DNA of 43,576 nucleotides, taken from the NCBI GenBank assembly GCA_003141415.1, contig PLLX01000076.1, positions 1 through 43,576 of the forward strand. The letters are read 5' to 3'. Below, in pieces: positions 41,433-43,576 of this stretch (the stretch's first letter is position 1; the number at the start of each line of letters is the position of its first letter). A program made the translations under genes and the position numbers. The notes below the pieces were generated by a model that saw only the letters and a program-made list of their open reading frames with translations, was not told the origin of the DNA and made no database searches. Origin of the DNA: Bacteroidales bacterium (GTDB lineage: Bacteria; Bacteroidota; Bacteroidia; Bacteroidales; VadinHA17).

Positions 41433-42269
41433 TCAGAAAAAGTTAAGAATTATTCCCTGAGTTACAGTACCGCTGGAGTAATTTAACTCTGAACCAAACA
41501 GACTGTGAGGTATAGAAAATACCAGCAGAAGTACTAATGCAGCCAGGACAGTATAGAGTGGTCTCTCACTTTTTCTGTTCATGACAACAGCTAAAATCCA
41601 GAATATTAATGCAATAAGTGTTTTATTATCAGTCAGATCCCATCCAAATGGAATCCCGCTCCAGAAATCGCTAAATGCATAATACTGAACAATAGGACCT
41701 AGCACCATACCCCCTGCAATAAAAAAGATTAAGGTCCATAAGGCATATTTCTTATACAGAGGATATTTTATTAATGCCATTAATCCGGCAAGTGTAGAGA
41801 AAAGCATAGCAATAAACATTAATAGTATATGAGGAATCAAGACAAAAGCTGGTACATCACCTTTGAATCTTATAACTACCGGACTTTCTTTGAGATATGG
41901 ATGAGATCCATTCAAATCGGTAATCTCAATATAATATTGCAATTTACCGGCAACAGGTTGCTGTGGAATATCTGCGAAGAATCCTGCATGTTTTGGATCA
42001 GCTCTGTAAGAAAATTCTTCAACCTGATATTCGTTAGCAGATTTGTACTGTTTAAAGAAAAGCCTGGCCCTGATATTCGAATCGTTCAGATCGAGTCTTA
42101 CTTCAGCTTTTTCACTAAGACTAAGGCTGCGCAATAGCTTTAGTTCATGGACAGTATTATTAACTGAAACCTTTATTCGCTTCGGATAGGTAGGTCCGGT
42201 CATGCGCTGATAGATTGCAGCACTAAACGTTATCAGGAATGCCAGAAACCATAGAATAAATTTTTTCAT
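41433..42269 (-). CDS. Multi-pass membrane protein of unknown function
   Basis: A 278-residue protein with an N-terminal membrane segment (4-20), an extracytoplasmic beta-rich domain (about 30-135, containing DLNDSNIRARLFFKQYKSANEY and LQYYIEITDLNGSHPYLKESP), and four further predicted spans (about 140-167, 174-195, 216-231 and 237-257). The soluble part looks like an immunoglobulin-like fold, but I recognise no family. It follows the M28-PDZ peptidase by 44 bases and could be co-transcribed with it. Confidence 0.7.
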   Translation of the reverse strand: MKKFILWFLAFLITFSAAIYQRMTGPTYPKRIKVSVNNTVHELKLLRSLSLSEKAEVRLDLNDSNIRARLFFKQYKSANEYQVEEFSYRADPKHAGFFADIPQQPVAGKLQYYIEITDLNGSHPYLKESPVVIRFKGDVPAFVLIPHILLMFIAMLFSTLAGLMALIKYPLYKKYALWTLIFFIAGGMVLGPIVQYYAFSDFWSGIPFGWDLTDNKTLIALIFWILAVVMNRKSERPLYTVLAALVLLLVFSIPHSLFGSELNYSSGTVTQGIILNFF

Positions 42270-42313
42270 TTGGGAATTTTTTAAGTTCAGATAGGCCTTA
42301 GACGCATATTCCT

Positions 42314-43576
42314 TTATAATTGTATCACTAAAACCACTTTTTTATCGTTACGTAAAACTTCAACGCTGATTGTCTGACCATGTTTAAGCTGACCCATTCT
42401 GAACATATAATCCTGGATATTATTAACCTGTTTTCCGTTAATAAAAGTAATTATGTCTCCTTTTTGCATTCCTCCCAGGGCTGCAGGTTTTCCCGGAGTG
42501 ATAAAATCAGCGCGCAAACCGTTTTTAATAACTCCTGCGAAATCGGGCATAATACCCAGTGTAACTCCTTTTCTCCTGGGATACCTGTTAATCTCTGCTT
42601 TCGGACCTGCTTCTTTAAATTGTAACCTTGAATTCTCTGATGCAAGCTCTTTTGCTACATTGAAAATCAAACCGGAGACTTCAACCATACCTTTGAAGTT
42701 TATTTTTTCCCACGTATCGGTTGGTGTATGATAATCCATATGAGCCCCAGTAAAATAGAACAAAACCGGAATATTCTTGCCATAGAATGAGGAATGATCC
42801 GATGGACCGTAACCTTCTTCTGAAAGGGTAAGTTTAATTATTGAAGTGTCGCTATGAGCATAAACAATATCTTTCAGCCCTGTCGCAGTTCCAACTCCGG
42901 AGATATCCAGATTATTTGTTGCATTTAATCTGCCAACCATATCCATATTTATCATCACATTCACTTTGGAAAGCTTTATCCCGGGATCATCAACAAAATG
43001 TTTTGACCCCAGGAGCCCTTCCTCCTCACCGCTAAAGGATAGGCATATAATGCTTCTTTTATGACTTCCTTTTGTTCCGGCAAATTTTTCAGCAAGCTCA
43101 AGCATCATGGCTACGCCGGATGCATTATCATCTGCACCATGATGAATGCCGATTGTGTCTAATGCCCTGCTTCCGGAACCTGGTCCACCCATACCAAGAT
43201 GATCAAAATGGGCGCCAAGAATTATATATTCGTCTTTAAGCTTTGGGTCCTGCCCTGGAAGCAACATTACAACATTCCTTGTATTTGCCAACTCCCTGAC
43301 AATTTCAGCTTTCCCATTCACAGTAACCCTGGTAGAAAATGACAACGGGTTTTTCGCGTCATTAAGTTTTTTCTCAAGAGAGGCAATCGTATTCTTTGAT
43401 TTTGCTAAAATGATATCAGCTACCTCTTTTTTAATTCTCAAAACAGGGATATCAACCGAATAACCTTCTAAGTTGAGCGATTCAAAAGCATCCTGTGGAT
43501 CGAATACAGGACCTGAAACCATCAGGACACCGGCTGCTCCCATATCTTTTGCTAAAAGTGCTTTATCCCTGTCTGC
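42314..43576 (-). CDS. PA / M28 peptidase / PDZ protein, N-terminus outside window
   Basis: The frame is open to the window edge, so the beginning (signal peptide and first part of the PA domain) is missing. Visible parts are a PA-like segment (DMGAAGVLMVSGPVFDPQ), the M28 domain with LGAHFDHLG, GADDNASGVA, SGEEEGLLGS, INMDMVGRL and DYHTPTDT (all five metal or catalytic positions), and a C-terminal PDZ domain (GLRADFITPGKPAALGGMQKGD). It is a probable secreted zinc aminopeptidase with a PDZ regulatory module. It is related to, but clearly distinct from, the other M28 peptidase in this window. Confidence 0.92.
   Translation of the reverse strand, partial: ADRDKALLAKDMGAAGVLMVSGPVFDPQDAFESLNLEGYSVDIPVLRIKKEVADIILAKSKNTIASLEKKLNDAKNPLSFSTRVTVNGKAEIVRELANTRNVVMLLPGQDPKLKDEYIILGAHFDHLGMGGPGSGSRALDTIGIHHGADDNASGVAMMLELAEKFAGTKGSHKRSIICLSFSGEEEGLLGSKHFVDDPGIKLSKVNVMINMDMVGRLNATNNLDISGVGTATGLKDIVYAHSDTSIIKLTLSEEGYGPSDHSSFYGKNIPVLFYFTGAHMDYHTPTDTWEKINFKGMVEVSGLIFNVAKELASENSRLQFKEAGPKAEINRYPRRKGVTLGIMPDFAGVIKNGLRADFITPGKPAALGGMQKGDIITFINGKQVNNIQDYMFRMGQLKHGQTISVEVLRNDKKVVLVIQL

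Noticed and set aside
1-43576. CRISPR array, tRNA or rRNA genes
   Set aside because: No regularly spaced identical repeats, no cloverleaf-like segment and no rRNA-like stretch was noticed on either strand. A dedicated covariance-model search was not possible here.

Overview
The window is chromosomal DNA from a member of the Bacteroidota, most likely of Bacteroidales/Marinilabiliales type. The reasons are the A+T-rich composition, initiation regions mostly without strong Shine-Dalgarno sequences, several TAnnTTTG-type -7 promoter boxes, and gene families typical of the phylum: an OstA-like/SurA-like envelope cluster behind guaB, DUF2795, DUF5063, a two-domain FAD/Fe-S dehydrogenase, and an ECF sigma factor followed by DUF4097-like proteins. 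No rRNA, tRNA or CRISPR array was seen.

Layout. 1-4.1 kb: a secreted serpin, a membrane-anchored J-domain protein and recG, all on the minus strand. 4.2-6.7 kb: plus-strand housekeeping genes (class I methyltransferase, LolD/MacB-like ABC ATPase, PduO-type cobalamin adenosyltransferase, DUF2795 protein), ending at a bidirectional terminator. 6.7-13.9 kb: a minus-strand operon, guaB followed by three SurA/parvulin-like periplasmic proteins and an OstA-like (LptA/LptD-related) protein, which looks like an outer-membrane biogenesis module. 14-18.8 kb: recQ, convergent with a GlcD-GlcF type fusion dehydrogenase.

18.8-27.4 kb: an accessory island in the divergent gap between the dehydrogenase and a DUF5063 gene. 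It holds one tight six-gene minus-strand operon: a probably deleted DEAD/DEAH helicase-nuclease relic, a SEC-C protein, an unknown phage-like small protein, a beta-class DNA methyltransferase with a divergent SAM motif, a TOTE-type primase-helicase, and an AlbA_2/Schlafen-type ATPase. Structured non-coding DNA lies on both sides. One spaced repeat (TCTCGAGT-N21-ACAGCTTGCATA) occurs once on each side, a second motif (AGTCCCGGTAGATG-like) occurs on both sides, and the left flank carries a long imperfect hairpin. This is the most interesting part of the window: a candidate anti-phage/conflict system combining modification, primase-helicase and ATPase modules.

27.4-37.8 kb: plus-strand genes (DUF5063, RNase D-like exonuclease, RlmI-like rRNA methyltransferase, tex), a secreted M28 peptidase on the minus strand, then mutS2 and a lipoprotein isoaspartyl peptidase/asparaginase. 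Four intergenic gaps here share decayed dispersed repeats (oligopurine tracts, C/G-rich hairpins, CACAGAGA repeats). 37.9-41.3 kb: an ECF sigma factor, an anti-sigma-like membrane protein and two paralogous DUF4097-like beta-repeat proteins, the second pair split by an intrinsic terminator. 41.4-43.6 kb: a polytopic membrane protein and a PA-M28-PDZ peptidase cut by the window edge.

All functional calls come from reading motifs by eye; no database search was run.
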